Origin: Bacteroidota bacterium
GTDB taxonomy: Bacteria; Bacteroidota; Ignavibacteria; Ignavibacteriales; Melioribacteraceae
Length of the DNA stretch: 7,325 bases
Direction of reading: 5' to 3'
NCBI GenBank assembly: GCA_023447335.1
Contig: JAEXOD010000195.1
Location: 1 to 7,325, forward strand
The notes beneath the pieces are model-generated. The model was not told where the DNA came from. It made no database searches and worked only from the letters and a program-made list of their open reading frames with translations. The translations under genes were made by a program, and so were the position numbers. Shown here piece by piece: positions 1 to 5,910 of this stretch (position 1 is its first letter; each line of letters starts with the position of its first letter).

Positions 1-605
1 ATTTTATTGGGGTTAGCTTCTAAATCGGTAATTAAGTTAAACTTATTCACATTCTTATCTTGTAATGTATTAATTACTTTTTTAATTACCGGATATGAAC
101 AATTACCGTCACCTGCAATTGCAATACGTAAATTTGGATTAGATAAGCGACTTTGCATTATCCATATTCCTAACTCGTTGTTAGTTGAATCTACCGGAAT
201 ACCGGGTTGTTTATAAGATTTCCTTTCAAAATCATCCATAGATAACCACCCCTTTAATTGATTTATAGGAATACCAAAACTCGAAGTTAGTTCAAATGCT
301 TTAACTTCTGCAGCCGTAAATTCAAATCCGTATTTTTGACCTATCCTTTCAATTAACATCTGGCGTGAAAAATTTTTATTATCTATTCCGAAATAAACAA
401 CTCCGTCATTCGTAACAGTTATATTCATAATATCCGTATCAGGAAGTTTAATATCTGATATAGATGATGGGGTATCAACTATTACCGAATTATCCGGTTT
501 AAATTGTGTAGTTAACATAAAAAATGTAAGAAGTAGAAACGCAACATCACACATTGCCGTCATATCTACGCTTGTACTTTTTCTCGGAACTTTAACTTTT
601 GGCAT
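1..605 (-). CDS. exbD: ExbD/TolR-family biopolymer transport protein, C-terminus cut by the window edge
   Basis: Partner of an ExbB-type proton channel. The complex sits in the inner membrane and uses the proton gradient to energise TonB-like outer-membrane transport, or a Tol-like function. The ATG at 603-605 opens a frame running off the left edge, with 201 residues visible and no stop. The start MPKVKVPRKSTSVDMTAMCD is a short basic cytoplasmic tail typical of Bacteroidota ExbD. One membrane segment follows at about residues 19-33 (CDVAFLLLTFFMLTT). Its Asp20 matches the proton-carrying aspartate of E. coli ExbD (D25) and TolR (D23). The rest is periplasmic and longer than in the roughly 140-residue E. 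coli protein, as is usual for Bacteroidota ExbD. It starts 16 bases after the exbB stop, behind a weak purine stretch (TGAGAAAAAT), so co-expression is likely. The family is secure; the transported substrate is unknown. Confidence 0.93.
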   Translation of the reverse strand, partial: MPKVKVPRKSTSVDMTAMCDVAFLLLTFFMLTTQFKPDNSVIVDTPSSISDIKLPDTDIMNITVTNDGVVYFGIDNKNFSRQMLIERIGQKYGFEFTAAEVKAFELTSSFGIPINQLKGWLSMDDFERKSYKQPGIPVDSTNNELGIWIMQSRLSNPNLRIAIAGDGNCSYPVIKKVINTLQDKNVNKFNLITDLEANPNK

Positions 606-621
606 ATTTTTCTCAATAATC

Positions 622-1425
622 TTATTTTTGGTTTGCTACAAAATTCTGCACTATCGAAACACCGGTTTCATCAATGCTATAAGTAATTTTATCGATTTTT
701 GTAGTGAAATAATTGTAAAAAATAATTGCCAACGCAGAAGAACCAATCCCCAACGCTGTGTTAATTAATGCTTCTGAAATACCGTTAGATAAAGCTGCTG
801 CATCAGGAGCGCCTGCTTGAGCTAATGCTGCAAAAGCTTTAATCATACCTGTAACCGTACCTAATAGTCCTAATAAAGTTGCTAAAGGAGCAATGGTTGC
901 CAAGATAACTAAATTTTGTTCTAATACCGGCAATTCTAATGATGTAGCTTCTTCAATTTCTTGTTTAATTGCAACTATTTTTTGGTCTTTGCTTAATTCG
1001 TTTGATTTAATAACGTCTTTATATTTTATTAACCCTGACTTAACTACGTTTGCAACCGAACCTCTCTGATTATCGCACATTTCTACTGCTGCATCAATAT
1101 TTTGTTTTGATAATAACCCATGTATATTCATAACAAATTTTGATACAGAACCTTTACCTTTAGCTCTTGTAATTGTTATAAATCTTTCAATTGAAAATGT
1201 AATTACCATCATTAATACTGATAACAATATAGGCACAATAATTCCGCCTTTATAAATTACTCCTAAATAGTTACCCGGTTTTGGGTGATTAATCGGATTA
1301 TTCCCTTGAAAGTTCTGAGGATTACCTAACACGAAAATATAAAGCAATACGCCTGTTACAATAATTACAGGAATTGCTATTGCCGCAAAACCCGCAAACG
1401 CATTTTTGATTTTTTTAGTTTCCAC
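622..1425 (-). CDS. exbB: MotA/TolQ/ExbB-family proton channel protein
   Basis: Inner-membrane proton channel subunit that works with ExbD to drive TonB-dependent transport or a related envelope process. It has 267 residues and four likely membrane segments, at about 11-33, 58-80, 172-200 and 216-240, with a large cytoplasmic region (81-170) between the second and third. The pore motif GLLGTVTGMIKAF is at 186-198 and GISEALINTALGIG at 215-228. Thr190, Glu218 and Thr223 keep the spacing of E. coli ExbB T148, E176 and T181. The extra N-terminal segment and the GNP...NYLG linker (34-55) are usual in Bacteroidota ExbB. The start codon is GTG (CAC at 1423-1425 on the plus strand); AGGAG five bases upstream supports it, and no other start lies before the first membrane segment. 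It begins 20 bases after the ppa stop, so it is probably in the same operon. Confidence 0.95.
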   Translation of the reverse strand: METKKIKNAFAGFAAIAIPVIIVTGVLLYIFVLGNPQNFQGNNPINHPKPGNYLGVIYKGGIIVPILLSVLMMVITFSIERFITITRAKGKGSVSKFVMNIHGLLSKQNIDAAVEMCDNQRGSVANVVKSGLIKYKDVIKSNELSKDQKIVAIKQEIEEATSLELPVLEQNLVILATIAPLATLLGLLGTVTGMIKAFAALAQAGAPDAAALSNGISEALINTALGIGSSALAIIFYNYFTTKIDKITYSIDETGVSIVQNFVANQK

Positions 1426-1445
1426 TTTTTCTCCTATTGGATATT

Positions 1446-1994
1446 TTATTGATTGATTGTATTTAAAATATTTAACTTATAATTTTCGATACTTTGATTT
1501 ATCACTTTAAATGCTTCTTTTTTACCCAAAAATTGCTCAACAAATACTCGTTTATGCTCAAGTTTTTTATAATCTTCAAAAAATCGTTTAAGTTCTATTG
1601 TTGTATGAGGAGGTAAGTCTAATATATCATTTATATAGTTTACCGATATATCACTATCAGCGACAGCTATAATTTTATCATCTTTTTCATCTTCATCAAT
1701 CATAGTCATCAATCCTATAATTTTTGCTTCTATTATGCACATAGGTACTACAACAACCGAAGACAAAACAAGTATATCTAAAGGATCATTATCCTCTGAT
1801 AGTGTTTGTGGAATAAACCCATAGTTAGCAGGATAGTGTACAGAAGAAAATAATACTCTATCCATCTTTAATAGTCCGCTTTCTTTATCAAGTTCGTATT
1901 TAGTCTTAGAACCTTTAGGTATTTCAATAATAGCGTTAACTTTATTCGGTATATTCTCACCGTAAGAGATGCAATGCCAAGGGTTATTTTTCAT
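1446..1994 (-). CDS. ppa: Family I soluble inorganic pyrophosphatase
   Basis: Hydrolyses pyrophosphate to two phosphates in the cytoplasm, pulling biosynthetic reactions forward; Mg2+-dependent. Its 182 residues are close to the roughly 175 of E. coli. The family signature DNDPLDI lies at 68-74. Every E. coli active-site residue has a counterpart: E24, K32, E34, R46, Y54, Y58, D68, D70, D73, D100, D105, K107, Y142 and K143 (E. coli E20, K29, E31, R43, Y51, Y55, D65, D67, D70, D97, D102, K104, Y141, K142). The enzyme should therefore be active. The NPWH...ENIP start is typical of the Bacteroidota-like branch. The ATG at 1992-1994 follows an A/T-rich leader with no Shine-Dalgarno. It appears to be the first gene of a ppa-exbB-exbD operon, after 620 non-coding bases and a possible -24/-12 promoter. 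Confidence 0.97.
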   Translation of the reverse strand: MKNNPWHCISYGENIPNKVNAIIEIPKGSKTKYELDKESGLLKMDRVLFSSVHYPANYGFIPQTLSEDNDPLDILVLSSVVVVPMCIIEAKIIGLMTMIDEDEKDDKIIAVADSDISVNYINDILDLPPHTTIELKRFFEDYKKLEHKRVFVEQFLGKKEAFKVINQSIENYKLNILNTINQ

Positions 1995-2018
1995 ATATTT
2001 TACTTTTTTGTATTAAAA

Positions 2019-2035
2019 GTCAAAGGATGTGCCAA
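2019..2035 (-). promoter_or_regulatory. Possible sigma54 (-24/-12) promoter of ppa-exbB-exbD
   Basis: On the minus strand this reads TTGGCACATCCTTTGAC. The -24 part TTGGCAC is a full match to the RpoN consensus, and TTG sits at the exact -12 spacing (TGGCAC-N5-TTG). The next base is A instead of the consensus C, which weakens the call. Transcription would start roughly 14 bases before the ppa ATG. The T of TGGC lies 40 bases before the A of ATG, the same as in the candidate upstream of the histidine kinase gene. The sigma54 activator gene ends about 580 bases away. The TTTG could instead belong to a Bacteroidota housekeeping -7 element, but the TA part of TAnnTTTG is missing. Confidence 0.42.
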
Positions 2036-2066
2036 ATTCTTACAAAGAGTGTTACAATTTACCTTG

Positions 2067-2078
2067 TAGGAATTCCTA
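2067..2078. repeat. 12-base perfect palindrome upstream of the ppa promoter
   Basis: TAGGAATTCCTA is fully self-complementary. It ends about 32 bases upstream of the TTGGCAC element of the ppa promoter candidate, a usual place for a regulator site. An ACCT lies just before it (2061-2064). I recognise no known operator. A 12-base palindrome may be chance in such DNA, so this is only a candidate binding site. Confidence 0.3.
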
Positions 2079-2144
2079 ACCGTTTTTGCATTTACATAGC
2101 TAGATCCAAATAATTTAAAAAGATCCACAACTAACTCACTAAAT

Positions 2145-2160
2145 TCCAACTGATATTGGA
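2145..2160. repeat. Short inverted repeat TCCAA-N6-TTGGA
   Basis: Perfect five-base arms (2145-2149 and 2156-2160) flank CTGATA. Two further copies of AGATCCA lie nearby at 2102-2108 and 2121-2127 on the plus strand, so ATCCA/TTCCA-like half-sites recur within about 60 bases. It could be a protein-binding site or chance. No T-run follows in either direction that would make it a terminator. Confidence 0.2.
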
Positions 2161-2187
2161 TTTTATTTATTCAAAAACCTTCAATAA

Positions 2188-2201
2188 CAGGTGTTTACCT
2201 G
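2188..2201. repeat. 14-base dyad CAGGTGTTTACCTG with flanking ACCT/AGGT half-sites
   Basis: Perfect five-base arms CAGGT and ACCTG enclose GTTT. Extra half-sites flank it: ACCT at 2177-2180 and AGGT at 2202-2205, giving four related tetramers in 29 bases. The dyad lies about 155 bases upstream of the ppa promoter candidate, within the usual range for a sigma54 enhancer or another operator. The stem is too short, and the following T-run too distant, for a good terminator. The bound factor is unknown. Confidence 0.35.
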
Positions 2202-2511
2202 AGGTATTATTATATCATTTTTAATTTGTAACAACTTATATATCAATTACTTACACGAAACATATATTTGCAGATTGTGTTATAAGATAGGAATAAAAAA
2301 ATAATTGGATAATTATACTTTTAACGGATTTGTGGAAAATTGTTTACCGAATTTAGTTCAAATAAATCTTTCGCTGTTAAAAAGCTATAATTTATTATTC
2401 ATTGTAATCAATTTTTAACGGTTTTGATAATTGACTTACAAATTTTCTATTAATACTTGAACGATTTTTTTTAAGAGGATAACCGAATTTTACAGAAGTT
2501 TTATCAAAATT

Positions 2512-2526
2512 ATTTCAATTCGAAAT
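2512..2526. repeat. Degenerate third copy of the ATTTC...GAAAT dyad
   Basis: ATTTCAATTCGAAAT has arms ATTTC and GAAAT and the same 15-base length as the two identical dyads that follow. Its centre is 33 bases from the next dyad, about three helical turns. It may be a weaker site in the same array, but in AT-rich DNA a five-base arm match alone means little. Confidence 0.3.
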
Positions 2527-2544
2527 TATATATTGTAATAGCTT

Positions 2545-2559
2545 ATTTCATTTTGAAAT
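2545..2559. repeat. 15-base dyad, copy 1 of an identical pair (ATTTCATTTTGAAAT)
   Basis: Arms ATTTCA and TGAAAT flank TTT. An identical 15-mer lies at 2599-2613, with centres 54 bases apart (about five helical turns). Both copies are next to the end of the response-regulator gene and upstream of ppa. Perfect repetition of a dyad points to binding sites for a dimeric protein; the adjacent Fis-type regulator is the obvious candidate. Confidence 0.45.
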
Positions 2560-2598
2560 GCAAATTTTTAACTTATTATTAAACAATAAATTACGATA

Positions 2599-2613
2599 AT
2601 TTCATTTTGAAAT
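2599..2613. repeat. 15-base dyad, copy 2 of an identical pair, abutting the regulator stop codon
   Basis: Identical to the dyad at 2545-2559. It sits one base beyond the TGA of the response-regulator gene (2615-2617), so it would also form a small A/U hairpin at the 3' end of that message. No T-run follows it on the minus strand, so it is not a normal intrinsic terminator. A DNA-binding site or an mRNA-end structure are the two readings. Confidence 0.45.
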
Positions 2614-2614
2614 A

Positions 2615-3946
2615 TCATAAAATTCCGTATTGTTTTTTCTTTCGCCAAAGAGTAGTTTCCGAAATTCCCAATATTTTAGCAGCTTCTTTAGGATTTGATG
2701 TTATATTTAATACACTTAGAATATGTTCTTTTTCTAAATCTTCAAGTTTAGGTATATCTGTTCTAAATGTTTTGTTTTGGATATTTTGTATTTCATAAGG
2801 AAGTAAATCAACCGTGATATCTCCTTTTTTTGAAAGAGCTTTTACTCTTCGTATCACGTTTTCAAATTCCCGAATATTACCTGGATAGTCGTATTGCATT
2901 AATAATTTTACAATTTCCGCATCAACTTTATAATTTGCACCGTTTCCTCCTTTGTTTAATAGATGTATTAATAATAATGGTATATCTTCTTTTCTTTCTC
3001 TTAACGGAGGTAACTTTAGTCGTACTGCACTAATTCTGTAAAAAAAATCTTCACGTAAATCACCGGAAGCTAAATCTTTCTCGATATCTCTATTTGTAGC
3101 ACTTATTACTCTAACTTGAATTTTTCTAGTAAAACTTTCTCCTATCCTTTCAAACTCCATGTTTTGTAAAAATCTTAATAACTTTACTTGCATCGGTTTA
3201 GGTAACTCAGCTACTTCATCAAAAAAAACAGTCCCTTTATTTGCCATTTCTAAACGCCCTACTCTTTCTTTAATAGCCCCGGTAAATGATCCTTTTGCAT
3301 GCCCAAAAAGCTCGCTTTCAAATAAATTTTCCGGTATTGCTGCACAGTTTATTGCAACAAAAGGATAATCTTTTCTATCGCTATTTTGATGAATAAATCT
3401 CGCCATCAGTTCTTTCCCCGTACCGCTCTCTCCTTCAATTAGAACAGGAATATCACTATCCGCAATATCTTTACCAATATTTATAATATCCAACATTCTG
3501 GCGTTTTGTGTTACAATATCATCGTTACTATATAATTCATTAACTTGTAATTTAAGGTCTCTAAGTTCTTTACTCATACAATGATAGTCAAAAACCCTAT
3601 CCACAAAATATTGAAACTCTTTATTGTTAAAGGGTTTAGCGATATAATCATATGCTCCTTTTTTAATAGCTTCTACTGCTGTTTCAATTGAACTATATGC
3701 CGTCATCATAATAGCCGTAGTTTCTGCTGATATTTTTTTTAATTCAGACAAAACCTCAAGCCCGTTTATCGGTTGCATTTTCAAATCGATAAAAGCTATA
3801 TCAAAATATGTTTCTCTAAATCTTTTTAAAGCATCCAACGGATTTGAAAATATTTCTACTTGAAATCCTTTTGAACTTAATGACAATTCTATCATTTTTA
3901 ATATATTCAATTCATCATCAATTACAGCTATCTTTCCTTTTTGCAT
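2615..3946 (-). CDS. Sigma54-dependent response regulator, NtrC type (REC - AAA+ - Fis HTH)
   Basis: Cytoplasmic transcription activator expected to be phosphorylated by the kinase encoded just upstream, and then to open sigma54-RNA polymerase promoters by ATP hydrolysis. It has 443 residues. The receiver domain (about 5-120) has the acidic pair D10/D11, phospho-acceptor D54, T82 and K104. The AAA+ domain (about 145-370) has Walker A GESGTGKE (172-179), sigma54-contact loop GSFTGA (219-224), Walker B VFFDE (240-244), arginines in REDFFYR (298-304) and sensor-II YPGNIRE (354-360). A Fis-type helix-turn-helix (about 420-441, EAAKILGISETTLWRKKK) ends the protein. GSFTGA replaces the classical GAFTGA, a variant found in other active members. 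The ATG is one base after the kinase TAG, so translation is probably coupled. The signal and target genes cannot be read from the sequence; similar proteins are called NtrC, ZraR or AtoC, and I assign no symbol. Confidence 0.96.
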   Translation of the reverse strand: MQKGKIAVIDDELNILKMIELSLSSKGFQVEIFSNPLDALKRFRETYFDIAFIDLKMQPINGLEVLSELKKISAETTAIMMTAYSSIETAVEAIKKGAYDYIAKPFNNKEFQYFVDRVFDYHCMSKELRDLKLQVNELYSNDDIVTQNARMLDIINIGKDIADSDIPVLIEGESGTGKELMARFIHQNSDRKDYPFVAINCAAIPENLFESELFGHAKGSFTGAIKERVGRLEMANKGTVFFDEVAELPKPMQVKLLRFLQNMEFERIGESFTRKIQVRVISATNRDIEKDLASGDLREDFFYRISAVRLKLPPLRERKEDIPLLLIHLLNKGGNGANYKVDAEIVKLLMQYDYPGNIREFENVIRRVKALSKKGDITVDLLPYEIQNIQNKTFRTDIPKLEDLEKEHILSVLNITSNPKEAAKILGISETTLWRKKKQYGIL

Positions 3947-3947
3947 T

Positions 3948-5777
3948 CTAATACCTATTAAGTTTTACAATAAAACAACTTCCTTTTCCTATCTCGCTTT
4001 TTACTAGTATTTCCCCTTTATGTAAATCGACAATTTCTTTTGCAATAGACAACCCTAATCCAACACTTCCGGGAATATTATCTTTAATCTGCACAAATTT
4101 ATCAAATACTCTATTTATATCTCTTTGATTCATACCAATACCGTTATCACTTACTGAAATATAGTGATAAAAATCATCACTATATGCCCTAATATCTATT
4201 TTACCTCCTTTTTCGGTAAATTTTATTGAATTAGCTAAAATATTATCTAAAGCTCTTATTATATAATCAAAATCTGCTTTTATATATTCAGTCCCTACAT
4301 CAATGCTGCTATTAAATGTTATTTTTTTCTCTTCAATTTGAAAAAAGAAATTCTTTTTCAAACTTTCAAATAACACTTTTGTCTCTATATCTGCAATATT
4401 AATTCTTATTTTGTTTGATTCTAATTTTGTTAACTCTAATATTTCATGCACTAGCTTTTTTAGTCTCGAATAATCTTCTTTAATTGCCCCTATAATATTA
4501 TTTTGTTCCATCGTTAAAGGTCCAACAATGCCGTCTTCAATTATTCCTAATGCCATACCCATAGATGTTAACGGGGTTTTTAGTTCATGCGATACTTTGC
4601 CTATAAATTCGGACTTTAATTTATCAATCTCCCTAAATCTAGTTATATCATGAAACACAAATACATATCCCGATAGAGAACTATCAGATATTTTTACTAA
4701 AGATCTAATTATTTTAAAATACTGCACCCTTTCATTTTTTTTATTTATAATTATTATATCCGTTAATGAATTATCTTTTAAATTCTTAATCTGTTCAGAT
4801 TCAAAAAATTTATTATCTATAAATAATTGCATTAAATTTTGATTCATTACATCAAAATCAAAAAACTCTAAAAACTCTTTATTTGCTTTATAAATGCATA
4901 GTTTTTCATCAGTTATAACTACCGGTTCATTAATGCTTTCTATAATTGTATCCGCTTTTTGTTTTTCATATTGCATCTTATCTAAATTCATCTTTTCATA
5001 GCGCTCTAACTTTTCGCTCATTGAATTAAACTCATATGCTAATTTTCCCAATTCATCTGGATAATTATTTTTTATCCGTTCTTTAAAATTCCCTTCTGCA
5101 ATAAATCGAATACTTTTAATTAAATTTTTTAATGGGGTTATCAAATAATTTGAGAATTTAATACTAAAGAATAAACTAAATGCTATGCCAAATATTAAAA
5201 GAATAACTAATACTCTAGTTGTTGATTCAATTATAGAGTCTGTTTTTTGTATAATTCCCTTTAATATATCGTTGTTTATATCAAAAATTCCGTAACACTG
5301 TACTTTAATTCTATTAATATCTCTTAAAAATTCTTCATTCCTTTTATCAAATCCTAACAAATTTAATCTACCGGATTTATCAAGGTATATTGTAGAGTAA
5401 GTTTTCTTAAGAAAATCTATATAATCCGAATTTAGACTATCCAACAAAATTTTTTCTTTAGAAGTAAATGCCGTTTCTTTAGCTTTTAAATACCAATATA
5501 CAAATTCGGTCTTAGCTTCTTTAAATAAACTATCTCCTTTTATTAAATCGTCACCGTAAAATAAATTAATGGCTAATATCTGCTTATCTATTGCTTTACC
5601 CATATTATCCGCAGCAACAATGCTACTATGATTCTGTGCAATAGTTCCTTTTAAAGATTGATTAATTATATAGAAATTATAAACCCCAAATATTGTTATA
5701 ATTACTATTATTAATAAAACTATAAAAAAACCAAAAAGTATTTTATTTCGAAGAGTAGAATTCAACCATTTAAACAT
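3948..5777 (-). CDS. Membrane sensor histidine kinase (helical sensor - HAMP - PAS - HisKA - HATPase_c)
   Basis: Inner-membrane kinase that should autophosphorylate on His397 and pass the phosphate to D54 of the adjacent regulator. It has 609 residues. The first membrane segment is at about 13-35 and the second at about 188-206, enclosing some 150 residues outside the membrane that look mainly helical (possibly a four-helix bundle as in chemoreceptors and KinB; inferred). HAMP is at about 207-260, then a PAS domain at about 274-382. The H-box is SHELKTPLT (396-404), N-box DNILANSIKF (511-520), G1 DNGIG (544-548) and G2 GLGLSIAK (573-580), so all catalytic parts are present. The ATG at 5775-5777 lacks a Shine-Dalgarno. 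It is first in a two-gene operon, behind a -24/-12-like element and downstream of the glycosidase terminator. The ligand is unknown. Confidence 0.95.
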   Translation of the reverse strand: MFKWLNSTLRNKILFGFFIVLLIIVIITIFGVYNFYIINQSLKGTIAQNHSSIVAADNMGKAIDKQILAINLFYGDDLIKGDSLFKEAKTEFVYWYLKAKETAFTSKEKILLDSLNSDYIDFLKKTYSTIYLDKSGRLNLLGFDKRNEEFLRDINRIKVQCYGIFDINNDILKGIIQKTDSIIESTTRVLVILLIFGIAFSLFFSIKFSNYLITPLKNLIKSIRFIAEGNFKERIKNNYPDELGKLAYEFNSMSEKLERYEKMNLDKMQYEKQKADTIIESINEPVVITDEKLCIYKANKEFLEFFDFDVMNQNLMQLFIDNKFFESEQIKNLKDNSLTDIIIINKKNERVQYFKIIRSLVKISDSSLSGYVFVFHDITRFREIDKLKSEFIGKVSHELKTPLTSMGMALGIIEDGIVGPLTMEQNNIIGAIKEDYSRLKKLVHEILELTKLESNKIRINIADIETKVLFESLKKNFFFQIEEKKITFNSSIDVGTEYIKADFDYIIRALDNILANSIKFTEKGGKIDIRAYSDDFYHYISVSDNGIGMNQRDINRVFDKFVQIKDNIPGSVGLGLSIAKEIVDLHKGEILVKSEIGKGSCFIVKLNRY

Positions 5778-5801
5778 ATAAATACCGTTTATTAAAACTA
5801 T

Positions 5802-5817
5802 TACAAAAATTAAGCCA
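5802..5817 (-). promoter_or_regulatory. Possible -24/-12-like promoter of the kinase-regulator operon
   Basis: On the minus strand this reads TGGCTTAATTTTTGTA. TGGC and TTG have the exact sigma54 spacing (TGGC-N7-TTG), but the AC of TGGCAC is TT and the C after TTG is T. The T of TGGC is 40 bases before the A of the kinase ATG, identical to the ppa candidate. Only about 46 bases separate the preceding terminator from the start codon, so any promoter for this operon must lie here. The same bases also resemble the Bacteroidota -7 box TAnnTTTG (AATTTTTG, one mismatch), so a housekeeping promoter is a serious alternative. Confidence 0.33.
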
Positions 5818-5823
5818 TATTAT

Positions 5824-5864
5824 AAAAAAAAGAGGCATTTAAAATATATTTTAAATACCTCTTT
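5824..5864 (-). terminator. Rho-independent terminator of the glycosidase gene
   Basis: Arms 5829-5846 and 5847-5864 form a long stem, followed on the minus strand by eight Ts (5831-5824). The single non-complementary position (C5836 against A5857 on the plus strand) becomes a G-U pair in minus-strand RNA, so the stem is fully paired only in the direction of the glycosidase transcript. The outer part (AAAGAGG/CCUCUUU) supplies the GC pairs. It lies 47 bases past the stop codon of the glycosidase gene and separates it from the kinase operon. Confidence 0.85.
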
Positions 5865-5910
5865 ATCAAATTATCAAAAATAATTGAAAATTTAAGATTA
5901 TATTTTCGTT

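Larger units (their letters stand above)
1995..2614. other. 620-base gene-free region upstream of ppa
   Basis: I see no credible gene, tRNA or known structured RNA on either strand; short open frames have no recognisable content. It separates the 3' end of the response-regulator gene from ppa, so it should carry the ppa control region. It contains a -24/-12-like promoter (2019-2035), a perfect palindrome (2067-2078), two further dyads (2145-2160, 2188-2201) and three 15-base dyads near the regulator stop codon (2512-2526, 2545-2559, 2599-2613). There is no convincing rho-independent terminator for the regulator transcript, so readthrough towards ppa cannot be excluded. A small RNA or a very short peptide gene could be hidden here. 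Confidence 0.7.

Noticed and set aside
7..216. Plus-strand 69-residue open frame
   Set aside because: It is antisense to exbD, whose reading frame is clear and continuous to the window edge.
2209..2237. TATAAT with TTGTTA upstream on the minus strand as a sigma70-type promoter
   Set aside because: The spacer is 14 bases, too short, and the correctly placed hexamer AAGTTG is a poor -35. Kept only as part of a low-weight finding.
2323..2339. TTTTCCACA on the minus strand (2339-2331), resembling a DnaA box, in a long AT-rich gap; thought of an origin
   Set aside because: Only one good match was found. AGATCCACA at 2121-2129 and a spaced near-match around 2277 are poor, and no dnaA, dnaN or gidA-like gene is near.
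2320..2492. Recurring TTAACGG and ACCGAATTT words (2321, 2415, 2346, 2482)
   Set aside because: Short, irregularly spaced and of mixed orientation; expected by chance in DNA of this composition.
2599..2613. Terminator for the response-regulator transcript
   Set aside because: The stem is almost entirely A-T with only one G-C pair, and no T-run follows on the minus strand.
2607..3368. Plus-strand open frames opposite the response-regulator gene (2607-2798, 2830-3033, 3159-3368)
   Set aside because: They are antisense shadows of a gene whose protein carries all expected motifs, and their translations show no recognisable domain.
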